This document shows positions 10,931-21,623 of a DNA stretch of 51,688 nt, in pieces. The DNA comes from Gnetum montanum (taxonomy: Eukaryota > Streptophyta > Gnetopsida > Gnetales > Gnetaceae), in contig MNCI01000952.1 in NCBI GenBank assembly GCA_015680685.1, forward strand, positions 11,191-62,878. Direction: 5' to 3'. The position numbers and the translations under genes are program-made. Within the stretch, counting starts at the first letter, position 1. Each line of letters opens with the position of its first letter. The notes beneath the pieces are model-generated. The model saw nothing but the letters and a program-made list of their open reading frames with translations, made no database searches and had not been told where the DNA came from.

Positions 10931-13130
10931 ATGAAAAATGATAATTACATTACTAAAATAGCTTCTTCTCAGAAGAATGAGTTACCATCCCATGTTAATG
11001 ACTCCAATGAGCAACATAATAAAACCAAAAGGACTACCAGTGAGAAACCTCGACAACTGAGAGTGATCTATGTACATTTGAATCTATACTATCTGGATTT
11101 CACCTTCATTCTTCATTAGGATGAGCAGCTATGTTGGAGAAATATGGAATGCAACATTATATTACCTTTTGATTGATTTGTTCCTGCCATGCTCATGACC
11201 TAACTCATGAGGCTAGGAATTGAATTAGCAAGGCCAAAGTGCAAGGTAACAAACCACACCTCTAGAGATTATCAACCCATAGAAGCATATCTTAGGAAAG
11301 ATCAATGCATGGAGGCATGCTATGAGGCCTCCAAGGGCAAGAAGGTCTTGACACCATTATTTCTAGAATCATAGAAGGAGGACCTTGATTTCTTCTCAAG
11401 GCTCTTTCAATATAAAGATTCTTTTCCTTTTGTTAATGATGACACACTTCACCAATAGTTACAATGAACCTTGAAAAACAACCTAGGTGAGGGAAGGATA
11501 GAGTCTAAAGTTCAAAAAATATCAAGGTAAAGATCTCCAAGTCGTTCCTCTAAGAAAAAGGAAAAAGAATAGGCCAAGGACCATAGAAGAAGGACTAGTC
11601 AGCACCACTCTCTTAGTCCTCCACCTTCACCATCCTCCTCATCATCAAAATCTAATAAGAGAAGCCATGCTCGAGATAGAAGGAGGAGTAATTAAGATTG
11701 AGATGGAGATGATCAAAAATTCCATCATGATAATGGAAACCAAAAGCATAGGCAACCACAAAGGGAAAAGCAGCATCATCAGGAATGGAGGCACAACAAG
11801 TCTTATCATAGGAGACATGGTCATGATAGGGGCCACCATAAGCATAATGACTATTATGAATTATTACTAGCTTCAAGGAATATTATTAATATTTCAAAAG
11901 CAATTCAAATTCCCACCAAGCATCAAAGGGATAGCAAAATTAATTAACTTAACATGAACAATATCCCTAAATTTGAAGGAGGATATAATGTTGATCCTTA
12001 GCATCCTCTACAAGCCTTCCATGATGTATGTGCTTTACAAAACATCAAGAATGAATGATAGAATCTTAAACTGTGCCCAAGGACACTCATCAAAGAAGAA
12101 GAAAGTTTGTACCTATCCTTGGAACCAGAATCCATTCACAAATGGAGTATGATGTTGGATTTGTTCAATGATAAGTACCAAACATACTCTAGAGTGTTCA
12201 ATCTAAGGATGGAAGTAAGACAGTCATGAATTCTTGGATGTAGCATTGGGTAGGTACTACTCCCTCCTACATCAATGCCTAGGCCATGAATTTTCTCAAA
12301 GGAAGTAGCTTTGCCACATTATAGACAGGCTCCAAAATAAAATCAAAGAAGCTCTTGGGATCTATGCCCAAGGGAGACTTGTGAAAATAAGAGCTCATCA
12401 AATCAAAAGGTTGATTGATTAAGTGGAAAAGAGATAGGAAGAGCTGAAAAAGAGAGAAAGTGTAGAAAAATATAATAGGAACCCCTCCATTCATAAAAGG
12501 GAGGTGTGTTTTTGTGACTCAGAGGAGGAAGCATTACTAAATGAAGTGGCTCAAAGGAAAACCTTGCTGATTTAGAAATCTATTACTAAAATATCAGCTA
12601 AGGTGAATAAAATGTAGTACTCCTTGAATGAGAAGTTTCAAATGGCTTTTAAAATTGTAGAGGAGGAGATGGAGTAGGGAAGTAGAGATAGAGACAAAAG
12701 AAGAAAGAAAGATATAGGTAAAGATTACTTTCAGCGGAAAAGAAAGGTTGTAGTAGTTTATAAGGTTGTAGGCTCAAAAATAGATGATGACGAATGTGAT
12801 ATTTTCCAATACGAATATCCAAAGGAATGTTGTCATATTGTGTTATATCTACAAAAATTGGGGTTGTACACATTGAATCCAAAATTGACAAGAAAGCAAC
12901 CACCTAGGAGATTGTCTTATCCATAAGGTAATTATAGGTAGTAGTTCCATCTAACAAAATTTTACCCAAGTGGAGTAGCACCTCAACCTCAAGAGTTGTA
13001 TCAACAATGGCAAAATCCACAATCATGAGGGATGCCACCATCACAACATCTTTATCAGTACCTAGATCCTTATGAATATTATGTCTATTAGCCTATATCT
13101 CCTTGTGGCTCTAGCAAAACATGTTAACTC
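10931..13130 (+). pseudogene. gag remnant of element B
   Basis: It starts at an ATG about 85 bp after the primer site. The N-terminal module ends LNLYYLDFTFILH, as in A and CE. The capsid-like core spans about 11950-12430, with phrases such as 'NIPKFEGGYNVDP', LEPESIHKW and YAQGRL. At about 12791-12850 lies the cysteine/histidine motif, but both His are Tyr here (CDIFQYEY...CCHIVLY), each explained by one C-to-T change. Downstream, 13131-13690 still reads partly like a gag tail in shifting frames but gives no recognisable domain. Stops and shifts are numerous. Confidence 0.75.
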
Positions 13131-13690
13131 TAACATCCAAACAAGCATACAAACGAATAGCCAAACATCCATCCAATATGCATTACCAAAACTAAGATTT
13201 TCCCACTCTAACCGTCACCATAAACAAGGAGGCTAGCACACACTGGTCTCGTTGTTATATGTGTGTCATGTTGTCATGGGTACTTGCTATATGCCAAAAT
13301 GTATCTATATCAAAATTAAATTACCAAGCACTTGGATTTATTATTAGTCTCAATGAAATGTGAAGCATTACCCATGATGTCACTTCTAATGTTTCCCAAA
13401 CATACTAATGCTAGAGGCATCATGCAAGACATTGCCTCTCATATTCTAGAGGCACAATACAAACAAACCAATGAGCCATGGAATCACCCTTTCACATAGG
13501 ATGGGACCTCCTGCAAAAGTCACACTGATGCATTCTAGTTGTAGTCAACCACAAAACCATCTCTAGGAAGCCCATCTCCAATTAGCCATACAAACTTGGT
13601 GCTAGCTCCAATATCCAAATAATCAGCAAAACCAAACTGACGATGGAGGGTAACAACAAAACAAAGGAATCTATTTCATCAACAAGATCC

Positions 13691-15265
13691 AACAATCTAG
13701 CATTTTATTTTTGATTTCAAAGCTCTAGGTCATGGGTTCAATTTTGGTGGGTAATGCTAAGTTATATAAAGTTCTAATTGGATTATATATCATGGGATGT
13801 ACTTATGTTTCACTTATTTTGGGTTCCACCACCCCCTCACTTCTTGAATTAGGTTTTCAAATTTTTTCCTTTATCATAACAAAATGAAGATTAAAGGTTT
13901 ATTTATTCCTTTCTTTCTTTTCTATAGAGAAGTTTGCAAATTTCCACATTCATTGTGGGCATCCACCAAATTTTTTAAGTTACTTATTTGTTGGACCTAC
14001 TTCAAAAATGACTTCCAATGTAGTATTTTCCTTAAAAAATAATTGAAATTAAAATTTCATCTTCTAAAATTCATATGTAAAAAGAAATCAATGTGTGAAA
14101 GAATTGTTGTAAATTCTCCTCTTTGAAACAAAGTAACTTTTCTCAATGATATTACTTAGAGGCTAGTACTATGTTTGCCCTTCAACCAACCTACAAGGAA
14201 GGTACAAAAAAAGTTATGTAGTAAATAAATTTTTGAATTACTTTAATGATAAAAACCCTACCATTAAGTTTTCAATAAAAATACTTCGTAGGGCTTATGA
14301 AATGGTTTCCTTTGTTTCATGAAAGTTGATTATTCATCTAGGCTTTTTTTTTATGTACCTCAAAAGATAACAAAAAATAGTAATAAAGATGATAGACCGT
14401 AGCTATAATTTATTATTTAAAAAAAACCATATATAGCTATTGTAGCTATAAAATTCATTTTTATAGATTGTTAGTAATTATCTTTGAAACCTTAATTTGA
14501 TAATTAGTAATTGTTTCAACTAAATTTTTAATATAAACATTAAAAATTAAAAATTAAAATATTAAAGTCTTACAATATGCATTTTAGCATATGATATGCA
14601 AGTTTGTGAGTTTCATCAAATTTTGCATTGCCAAGTTTAGTAGAAGTTTAATGTTTGATGATAAAAGTAGAAAATATAAAAACTAGTCCATTCAAAATAA
14701 AGTTCTTAATATGTTTTAGGATAGTTTTCTTAGTACATTAAAAACTTTATTAGAATCTATTAACTGAATATACATCTCCTCACATCATGATCCATGTTTC
14801 CAAAATTCATCCAACATCCTAAACCAATCACAAAATGCATATCAAAACTTGTTGTAAACTAATGCATTTTAACATATGTTTTGTGTTTAACTCATATTAG
14901 TAAAGGTGCTTTTTTAGCAAAGCCTTGCTACAACAATAATATAGATGTAACATACTATAAGAGTGTCTCTTGGTCAAGCTATTTCATTATTAAGACATTT
15001 GAATCTATAACTTTCCTTATAAAATATGAAAATTTTAACCACTAAAATAAACTTTTAAGTGTTCCTAGTGAAATTTTTTAAAATAATCTTTTAAAGGTAA
15101 ATCGAGTTATTTCATCAGTTTTTAATCATCAATTATAACGTGTGTAAGTTGTTACCTACAATACAAGTACTAGTCAACAAGCACCTAAGGCCATAAAATC
15201 CAGTCACTACCACTATGGGAGTCTTGCAGACACATTTCCTGCTGATTTTAGGTCCCTCATCTTGA
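13691..15265. other. AT-rich intergenic DNA
   Basis: About 1.6 kb of very AT-rich sequence with short A/T runs and no reading frame, element end or repeat that I could recognise. It separates element B from the upstream region of the 16.57-kb gene. Confidence 0.6.
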
Positions 15266-15541
15266 GGGGCAGTTAAGCCAGGTGTAGGGCTATTACTCGT
15301 ATCTCAGCCCACTCCCCATATTGGGTATAGTCCTCCTGTAGAACATGAGTCAGGTACCTTTCTGCTGAGCTGGGTAGGACTTTACACACGTTATTCCTGT
15401 GTGCAGGAAAGCTTACACAATACCTTTGCTCGAAGCATTCCAATCCATGTGATGGCTCCATCTATGCCAATGCGTGCACGTATTTTATTGTGCCACAGTG
15501 GTTCGGAAGAGCATAAAAACTTTAATATGTATTTAATGTAA
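15266..15541 (+). other. Open, GC-richer stretch of unknown origin
   Basis: A 91-codon frame without stops (bounded by TGA at 15263 and TAA at 15539) lies in a segment with clearly more GC than its flanks. It has no ATG near its start, and the minus strand is also open here for about 62 codons, so the openness may simply reflect composition. I do not recognise the product on either strand. It could be an old exon, an organelle-derived fragment or a repeat. Confidence 0.25.
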
Positions 15542-16382
15542 CGTTGTTAGAGCATGTATATTTGATGGCCATGATATATTTTGATACCCATCATTTATCA
15601 TGCTTATCTGTTCCTGGGTTCTACTGAAAAATACATCTTTAAATAATATAAAAAACTAATTTAGTCACAGCTATGATGGGTAGAACAATGGTATGAATTT
15701 AAAATAATAAAATAAAGGTTACAAGTTAAAATTTGAAAATTAAAGTATTTTAGTTTTTCAATTTTTCCTTTCTGCAGAAAAAGTTAGTATTTTTCAATTT
15801 TGTGGGTGTAAAAAGAGTTTTTCCCGCAATTTTTTTCATTCTCCATACATATTAGATGCCATAGATATGAACACACACATGCGTTGTGAGTAGCAACTAA
15901 GAAAGTTTATATGCTCTTCCTGGTAGCTAGTTGCTCTGCAGCGAATTTTCCAATTCTATGTATGTATCGGATCGGGCAACTAGCGTTTTAAGGGCGGAGC
16001 TGGTTAAAAGTAGAATTACGTAGAAAAAAAACTGTTATTGTAACATCTTTCAAACTAAATTTTAAGCTTTATATAAACGAGTCCTTGATTTAAGCCCTCG
16101 TTCAAGATGAAATAAGTATAAATTAATGTTTCATTCCTGCCCCGTGAGAATCCAATGCCCTGTTATCAGCACTGAAAACGTAAGCATCCTCGAGCCGCAC
16201 ATACCGACAAATAGTGGATTGACACGGTCCTTTTCATGCGATTGCTATGCAACGATTCATCGCACAACTTGATAGGGCGATCATGGGCGGCTCCAATTTC
16301 TCTATGTGGTGTTGGTTTTCTAAGTGCAGCGTGTTGCGTTATTCCACATCGTGCAAAGTTCCGTTCCTTTGACAATCCAAGG
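15542..16382. other. Upstream region of the PR-10-like gene
   Basis: No reading frame was recognised. The composition shifts from AT-rich to balanced from about 16100 on, toward the promoter. A TGCATG-like 'ACACATGCG' and short direct T tracts are visible, but nothing decisive. Confidence 0.45.
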
Positions 16383-16388
16383 CACGTG
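16383..16388 (+). promoter_or_regulatory. G-box / ABRE-like element
   Basis: CACGTG within the 10-bp palindrome GGCACGTGCC (16381-16390), about 100 bp upstream of the TATA box. In plants this core binds bZIP and bHLH factors and is common in ABA-, light- or stress-responsive promoters. The role here is inferred from position. Confidence 0.6.
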
Positions 16389-16440
16389 CCATGCGGTCAA
16401 GCAAGAACCTTCAAAGGGAAAGACTAAAGCCTCCCTCGGC

Positions 16441-16445
16441 ATTGG
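16441..16445 (-). promoter_or_regulatory. Inverted CCAAT box
   Basis: ATTGG, 41 bp before the TATA box and inside a GC-rich promoter segment. This is a usual distance for an NF-Y site. Weak on its own. Confidence 0.4.
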
Positions 16446-16485
16446 TCGGCTCGGCACGGTCGAAATAAGGCAGCCACGCCCAGCC

Positions 16486-16492
16486 TATAAAA
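16486..16492 (+). promoter_or_regulatory. TATA box of the PR-10-like gene
   Basis: TATAAAA in the context GCCTATAAAACC, 84 bp before the start codon. Transcription would start about 30 bp downstream, giving a short leader of roughly 50 bases without an upstream ATG. Confidence 0.75.
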
Positions 16493-16569
16493 CCGGAAAA
16501 CGCAGATCTGCAGAGGCACAACCAAATTCAGCCGAACTCAAGCAGTGACCAAGTGAAGTGAAGTGAAAT

Positions 16570-17112
16570 ATGGCGCAGCAGGGCCAGGGCGAGGGCGAGG
16601 GCGAGGGCGAGATATCCATAGCAACAGAAGTGGACTGCGAGACGGATCCCAAGAGAGCGTTCGATGCGACGGTGAAGGACGCGCACGTTCTGCTGCCGAA
16701 GCTGCTGCCCAACGTGTTCGCGTCGGTGACGTACGAGGGAGAGAACGCGCGCGAAGGAGTGCCGGGCAGCGTGAGGCACATCGCCTTCAGTCCTGCCGCC
16801 TCCACCGAGTTCAGCTTCGTCAAGGAGAGGGTCGACCTCGTGGACCAGCACAACCTCATCTTTAAGTACACCGTCGTGGACGGCGGTCTCCTGGGCAAGC
16901 GCGTCTCTTCGGCGCGAACTGAGGTGAAGTTCTTGCCCAGGAGCGACGGCCATCGGGGCTGCATCATGAGTCACACCGTGTTCATGGTTCCCCTGCCTGG
17001 CGTGCCGCCCCCTGACGAAGCTGCTATTCAGCGTTACCGTAATTCTCTGGTGCTCGGCTCCCGCGCCCTCGACGCTTACCTCAATCCCCACCTCAATCTT
17101 CCAACTCAGTAA
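16570..17112 (+). CDS. Bet v 1 / PR-10-like (START-fold) protein, intronless
   Basis: This 180-residue protein is the only convincing intact gene of the window. After residue 15 the sequence fits the Bet v 1/PR-10/MLP family. It has a first strand ISIATEVDC, helices in the DAHVLLPKLLPNV region, and a glycine-loop area YEGENAREGVPGS (about 56-68) leading into a VRHIAF strand. The family's typical VDLVDQHNLIFKYTVVDGG hairpin follows (about 91-109), and a long C-terminal helix ends ALDAYLNPH. Such proteins bind small hydrophobic ligands in a cavity and are often cytosolic and induced by stress; the ligand cannot be told from sequence. The length exceeds the usual 155-160 residues because of a GQGEGEGEGE start (GGGCGA repeats, 16586-16611) and a longer glycine loop. 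PR-10 genes usually have one intron; none is seen here. Codons are GC-rich, unlike all surroundings. TATA, G-box and poly(A) signal suggest it is functional. Confidence 0.85.
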   Translation: MAQQGQGEGEGEGEISIATEVDCETDPKRAFDATVKDAHVLLPKLLPNVFASVTYEGENAREGVPGSVRHIAFSPAASTEFSFVKERVDLVDQHNLIFKYTVVDGGLLGKRVSSARTEVKFLPRSDGHRGCIMSHTVFMVPLPGVPPPDEAAIQRYRNSLVLGSRALDAYLNPHLNLPTQ

Positions 17113-17211
17113 CTAATTAATTGGTCTGCCTGCGTGCCTCCTGTTTCGCTGGCGCTCATGTTGCTGTTTGTTTTTCTTGTTGCGTGGTGCGCTAAGCTGT
17201 TGCTTTGGTTG

Positions 17212-17217
17212 AATAAA
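17212..17217 (+). terminator. Poly(A) signal of the PR-10-like gene
   Basis: AATAAA about 100 bp after the stop codon, preceded by T/G-rich sequence (17155-17205) and followed by further AATAAA-like and A/T-rich sequence. This is a normal arrangement for a plant 3' end. Confidence 0.65.
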
Positions 17218-17394
17218 TATATAAATTTAAAATAAAATATTAAATATGTTATTTTAAAACGATTTATATCCCCTTGATATTGTTTTACATCTCTTTTCCC
17301 TATTCCCTATGCACTATTTTTTTTTTTTTTTGTTAAACCCAGTTCTTGATTTGAAATCTCTTCTGACTAACAATACTTTCTTAAATATATTTCA

Positions 17395-17725
17395 ATTATT
17401 TAGGGTTTCAACGCCCGTAAAAATTCTAGAACTATATATATTAGAGTCTATTGATCCTATGAGTCGTCGGAGTAAAATTTCAAGCCTGTCGCCAATCAGT
17501 AGTGCTCGCTTCGGAATGTCTCCAACCCAATATGTGTCTACGAGGAATGGTAAAGCATCCTCTTGGCGTCAGTGCGTGGTGGGACCGTGGGAGCACCGTA
17601 GATTAGCGATCTCTGCAACGCCTTTATAAGTGATGCCCGGAGCAAGAAAATTGTGGCCTAATCTCATATCGGCAACATGAGCAATATGGGGAAGAAATTG
17701 CGGGACCGACATCAACCTTAGCTTG
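17395..17725 (-). pseudogene. Unidentified coding-like relic
   Basis: On the minus strand a frame of about 105 codons reads like protein, with a single TGA near 17572. Recognisable stretches are LMSVPQFLPHIAHVADMRLG, then GITYKGVAEIANLR and, after the stop, DALPFLVDTYWVGDIPKRAL and IGDRLEILLRRL. The GC content is well above the AT-rich flanks. 'ITYKGVAEIANLR' recalls a leucine-rich repeat of plant F-box proteins, but that is a guess and I do not recognise the family. No start or splice sites could be fixed. It lies tail-to-tail with the PR-10-like gene, about 180 bp after its poly(A) signal. Confidence 0.4.
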
Positions 17726-18094
17726 ATTAATTATAAGGATAAAAAATTATAAACATCTAAAGGGTAAATTTTACAAGTTTCACCGCAGAATAGTCATAAT
17801 GGAAGTAATAATTCCCATTCTATTTAGCCAACAAATGAGATAAAATATTAAAATCATAAGGATTGACTTTAGATCTACATAAAAAAATGTTTTAATTGTG
17901 CGTTTATGTTACGTAATTGAGCTTCTCGTTGTAATCATGTAAAAGTCATAGTTATTGTAAAGGATTATGTGCTTTTATATTACGTAATTGAGTTTCCTGT
18001 TGTAATCATGTAGAAGTTATAGTTATTGTAAAGGAAGAGTCAATTTCTCAAATAGGATTTGCTTCATTAAAAATAACTAATCATTAAAAATAAC
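17726..18094. other. AT-rich spacer with a short direct repeat
   Basis: Two copies of a roughly 70-bp phrase (TTATGTTACGTAATTGAGCT...GTAATCATGTA and TTATATTACGTAATTGAGTT...) occur at about 17905-17965 and 17975-18030. No reading frame was recognised. Confidence 0.5.
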
Positions 18095-20040
18095 TAAACA
18101 TTGCTCCCAAAATTGAAATAGAATTCCCTCCCAAGAAATAGTGTATTCTTTTTTAATACAAGCAAAAAATTTAGCCAAAAAATAAACCTAATAAAATGGA
18201 TTAATTTTTGGGCTTGGTTGAGGGAGAATGTTAAAAATCCTTCTCCAAAACCTATCAACTTGAGGACAAAGAAGCATAGAATGAAGAGGATCCTCAACAT
18301 TGTTGAATGGATAGGATTGACAAGCACTGAAAAAATGTGGTAGCTTGCAACTAAGCTAAGTTATAGACCATTGTGCAATAAAGACCAAAGAAAAAAAATG
18401 TTGCCATAAGTTGTCTCTAAGAAACACAAAGCTACTTGCACATATTCATCTATTGATTATCAATTAGTTTAGCTATATATTTATGATATATATCTACTAT
18501 TTGATTGAGAGAATCTTGTGTATTTTTCAAATTAATAAAATCTCATTGTAGTTCTAAGAATTAATATTTAGCTTAAAAACAAAAATCAAAACCAATGTAT
18601 GGTATTCAATGATAATTCAAGTGAAAAAGTCCACCCATAATGCTCCTCCTTATCTATTATGACAAGAGAATAAAACATTAACAGGAGAGCTCCCTTCACC
18701 ATTACCATGATAAAATTATTTTACGGTAACTAAGGAGGACTCTCTTCAACGAGGCTAGTAGTTGGTCCCTTGACTAATATTATTTTATAACGACCAAAAA
18801 GGTTTCCCTAAACCATTATGATGATAAATCATTTTGCCATGATTTGTATGAGGTTGGTAATCGGCCTTACATTTTTTTTAAAAAAATTTTCTAGATTTTT
18901 TAAATTTTATCCTTATATTTCATATTCAATCCAACCTATTTATTGATACAGGAAAACTTCATTTCATAAAAAAAAGAGCATCATCTTGCCATCTTCAATA
19001 GTCAAACCATTTAAGCTCAAGATTTTTAAAGTGAGATGTCCACACTATTATATGCCAAAACAATCAAGTAAACAAATCTTCTAGAAACATAAGGATTCAT
19101 GCACAACTTCTCGATTCATCCCATGAAGGAATGGTTGGCTACAAGAAATTATTACAATGAATTAAACCTAATCTTATTAGCTACATCAAAGAAAGATTAT
19201 GAACTTGGGCTACAAATCTATCCATTTCATTTATAATTGGTTTCCACCATATAGAAGTGGTTTTTAAAGTAGCATGTGACCAACTTGGAGGATTCCAAGT
19301 CACCATGTTTCATCCTACCCCATGCTCTCCAAAGGACCTTAGAAATGATGGAACTAGAATATTTAATAGAAATAGATGAATAAAACTAAGTAGGCCAATG
19401 AACTACCTATTTCTTCCTATAATAGGTTAGCTTATTTTTTTTGTAGCCTATACCAAATTAAAATTTGACATGAGTTGTTATCAACTTGTGCTCTAGAAAA
19501 TAATTTAACAACTAGAAAAGATGTTGTTAAAGAAGATTAGGTAGGTAAAGTCCTTTGTAATCTTTTGGGATTAAACAAAAGTTTCATGCTACTCTATGAA
19601 ATCCTCTAGTATCATTACTAGTATCTCAAAGGAATTTTGCTAAAAGGGATTGCATGTTCTTTAAGAGTTAAAATAGAGGATAAAATATAAAAGTAATAGT
19701 TATGAATGAAAGATAAGATGTGTTTAACCACCACTAATCTACTTGGTAGTGAGAAAATTCTTGGAGCCTATTTGAGAGTTTTCTATTATAGTTTAAATAG
19801 TACGAGTAACCATATTTTTGTTGTTGAAATAGAGATAGATAAAGGAATATCAAGGAATATATGTATTATTTGGACCAATCCAATTCCAAGGAGCTTGAAA
19901 GAAAACATTTTTTGCAATATTTAATGGAAGAAATTTAATGCTCTTATCCCAATTCATTAAGCAAATTGAAGTCACATAATATTTTGCAATAATGATGATG
20001 ACATTGAAAACAAAATTTATGTAATATTTGAGAAGCAAAA
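18095..20040 (-). pseudogene. LINE-like retrotransposon remnant (ORF2 C-terminal part)
   Basis: Read on the minus strand, 18420-18095 gives LRDNLWQHFFSLVF...SACQSYP then NNVEDPLHSMLLCPQ and FWRRIFNIL. This is the pattern of the zinc-binding domain at the C-terminus of plant LINE reverse transcriptases (C...EDxxHxLLxCPxxxxFW). Farther upstream on the same strand, about 19300-19150, are pieces such as SHATLKTTSIWWKPIINEMD that could belong to the end of the RT. The RT active site was not found, and many stops and shifts interrupt the rest. The identification is fair for the zinc-binding part and weak for 19.0-20.0 kb. Confidence 0.5.
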
Positions 20041-20222
20041 TAGTATCATATTCATATTGATTAAGAATAAGCTCATTAGAGTAGATGAATTTCTTTTACT
20101 TTCAAAGTGGTGTAACAAAATAAGATCCCTAGCCTTAGTCTATCTCTAAAATTTTGGCCTCACATTTTTCAAATCTCTTGATCACAAGCAACACAACAAG
20201 TTCAGGCTTGATCACCCTACAA
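20041..20222. other. AT-rich spacer
   Basis: Nothing recognised. Confidence 0.4.
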
Positions 20223-20415
20223 TACCATGAGTTGTGGTATTTGATTATAAGTAATGGTCAAGTCATGAAATGGCCAAGCTATTTTCCCATGATTTGTGCT
20301 CCTACAAAATAGAGAGACAACCACAAGTTGTGGTCTATTCAACTACAAAAAATAGCTCACCACAAGTTGTGGTGAGGTTGTGGTCTTCACCATAGATCAT
20401 GGTGAGATTGTGGGT
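20223..20415. repeat. Cluster of short palindromes around ACCACAAGTTGTGGT
   Basis: The 15-bp near-perfect palindrome ACCACAAGTTGTGGT occurs exactly at 20320-20334 and 20359-20373. Looser forms occur near 20225 (ATACCATGAGTTGTGGTAT) and 20390 (CACCATAGATCATGGTG). The copies are spaced 30-70 bp apart and are not part of a visible element. Confidence 0.65.
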
Positions 20416-21402
20416 TTGTAGGAAAACAAAGAACAATAAAAACCAAAATTCTAATTTACAACTAGGTAAATATCCAACTTTGACCTCAGTTATAAGCATG
20501 AAAACATAATTCACAGTCTCTAAACATGATAAGGATTAGAAGAAAAACATAAAACATTTTTGTAATTGACCAATTTTATGCAACATGTATAAAACCATAC
20601 AAACTTACATAAATGCTTCAAACACTCTTAATTGATTTCAAATTCATCATGAAACTAACATGCAACATGAGAGAATACTTCATTCAAGTTAGAATAGCTT
20701 GAAACAAACTCATGCAAAGAGAGAAATGAGCTTTTACACCAATTTTATGAGAAAGAGACAAACTCTCTTTAAACCTTCAACATGAACATGAAATTAAATA
20801 GAAACTGACTTGAATATCAAACTTGAGAGGAAATCCCTTGCAACTAAACATAAATCCAATTCAAAATACTTGAATTCTTCAAAGGAAACATAAAGAAATA
20901 TGCATATAACTTCAAAAACTTTAAAACATGAGATAATATGTGAGAAACATGTGAAATTGTATGTAAATGTGAGAAATTATGCAAGAGAGATGTGTGAGAA
21001 CTTGAGAGAAGAACCCATAGAGAGGAAATCACTCCTCAAGATGAGAGAAACATGCTACACGAATTTAAGAAAAAGAAAAAATATGAAGCTATAAGAGCCT
21101 CAACCAAGCACTCAAACACTTGCACAAGCACTCAAAATGAGGTAAAGGGAAAGCTTCTCAATTTACTTCAAGTTTTCAAAGAAATTATAATAGTAGGGAT
21201 TCACTCCTATTTATACTTTTTTGAGTAGGATTTTTTCTTTTCTAACATGGGTCTCTCATGAAGACTTTTGCCTTCCACATTCTTTTTCTTTTTGGACGTT
21301 TTCTCTCAAGTTAACCTTTTATGACCCTTTTCTTTGAAGCAAACATACATATAACTCTTATTAAATTAGAAGAAGACATTAACATGAAAAGTAAAGACTA
21401 CC
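20416..21402. other. AT-rich intergenic DNA
   Basis: Purine-rich stretch with loose repeats of GAGAAA/ATGAGA/AACATG (20700-21130). No reading frame that resembles a known protein. Confidence 0.45.
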
Positions 21403-21623
21403 ACTATACCTTACTCTCCTCAACATAAAAGATAAATGATCATGGAGGAGTTAAAGACATAAATTCATATTGTTTCTAAGATCATTAAAATGTAAAATAG
21501 GTTTGGATGTTGAACTATACCTTACTCTCCTCAACATAAAAGATAAATGATCGTGGAGGAGTTAAAGACATAAATTCATATTGTTTCTAAGATCATTAAA
21601 ATGTAAAACAGGTTTGGATGTTG
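21403..21623 (+). repeat. 111-bp tandem duplication
   Basis: The unit starting ACTATACCTTACTCTCCTCA occurs at 21403-21513 and again at 21514-21623 with about two differences (ATCATGG/ATCGTGG and AAAATAGG/AAAACAGG). It is a recent local duplication in non-coding DNA. Confidence 0.9.

Larger units (their letters stand above)
9921..13690 (+). mobile_element. Element B: truncated Ty3/gypsy element (5' LTR and gag only)
   Basis: It consists of a 5' LTR (9921-10826), a tRNA-Asp-like primer site and a gag region homologous to those of A and CE. Homology fades at about 13.1-13.7 kb, where unrelated AT-rich DNA begins. No protease, RT, integrase, polypurine tract or 3' LTR was found, so the 3' two thirds have been deleted. 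Its LTR has the same ends and R/U5 as A and CE but a different U3, with 28-bp repeats instead of GATATC repeats, so it belongs to a sister subfamily. The right boundary is approximate. Confidence 0.75.

Noticed and set aside
13718-13745. B-box-like GGGTTCAATTTTGG, possible SINE
   Set aside because: No A box at a proper distance and no tail or duplication.
16485-17091. Long open frames on the minus strand and in the other plus frames over the PR-10-like gene
   Set aside because: They arise from the GC-rich codon use of the real gene. They show repetitive R/H/A-rich composition and no family resemblance.
17460-17640. Possible structured non-coding RNA (GC-rich, hairpin-like)
   Set aside because: It does not match 5S, U-snRNA, 7SL or other RNAs I know, and the minus strand reads as protein.
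20223-20415. CRISPR-like array of short spaced repeats
   Set aside because: Only two exact copies, irregular spacing and a plant nuclear context.
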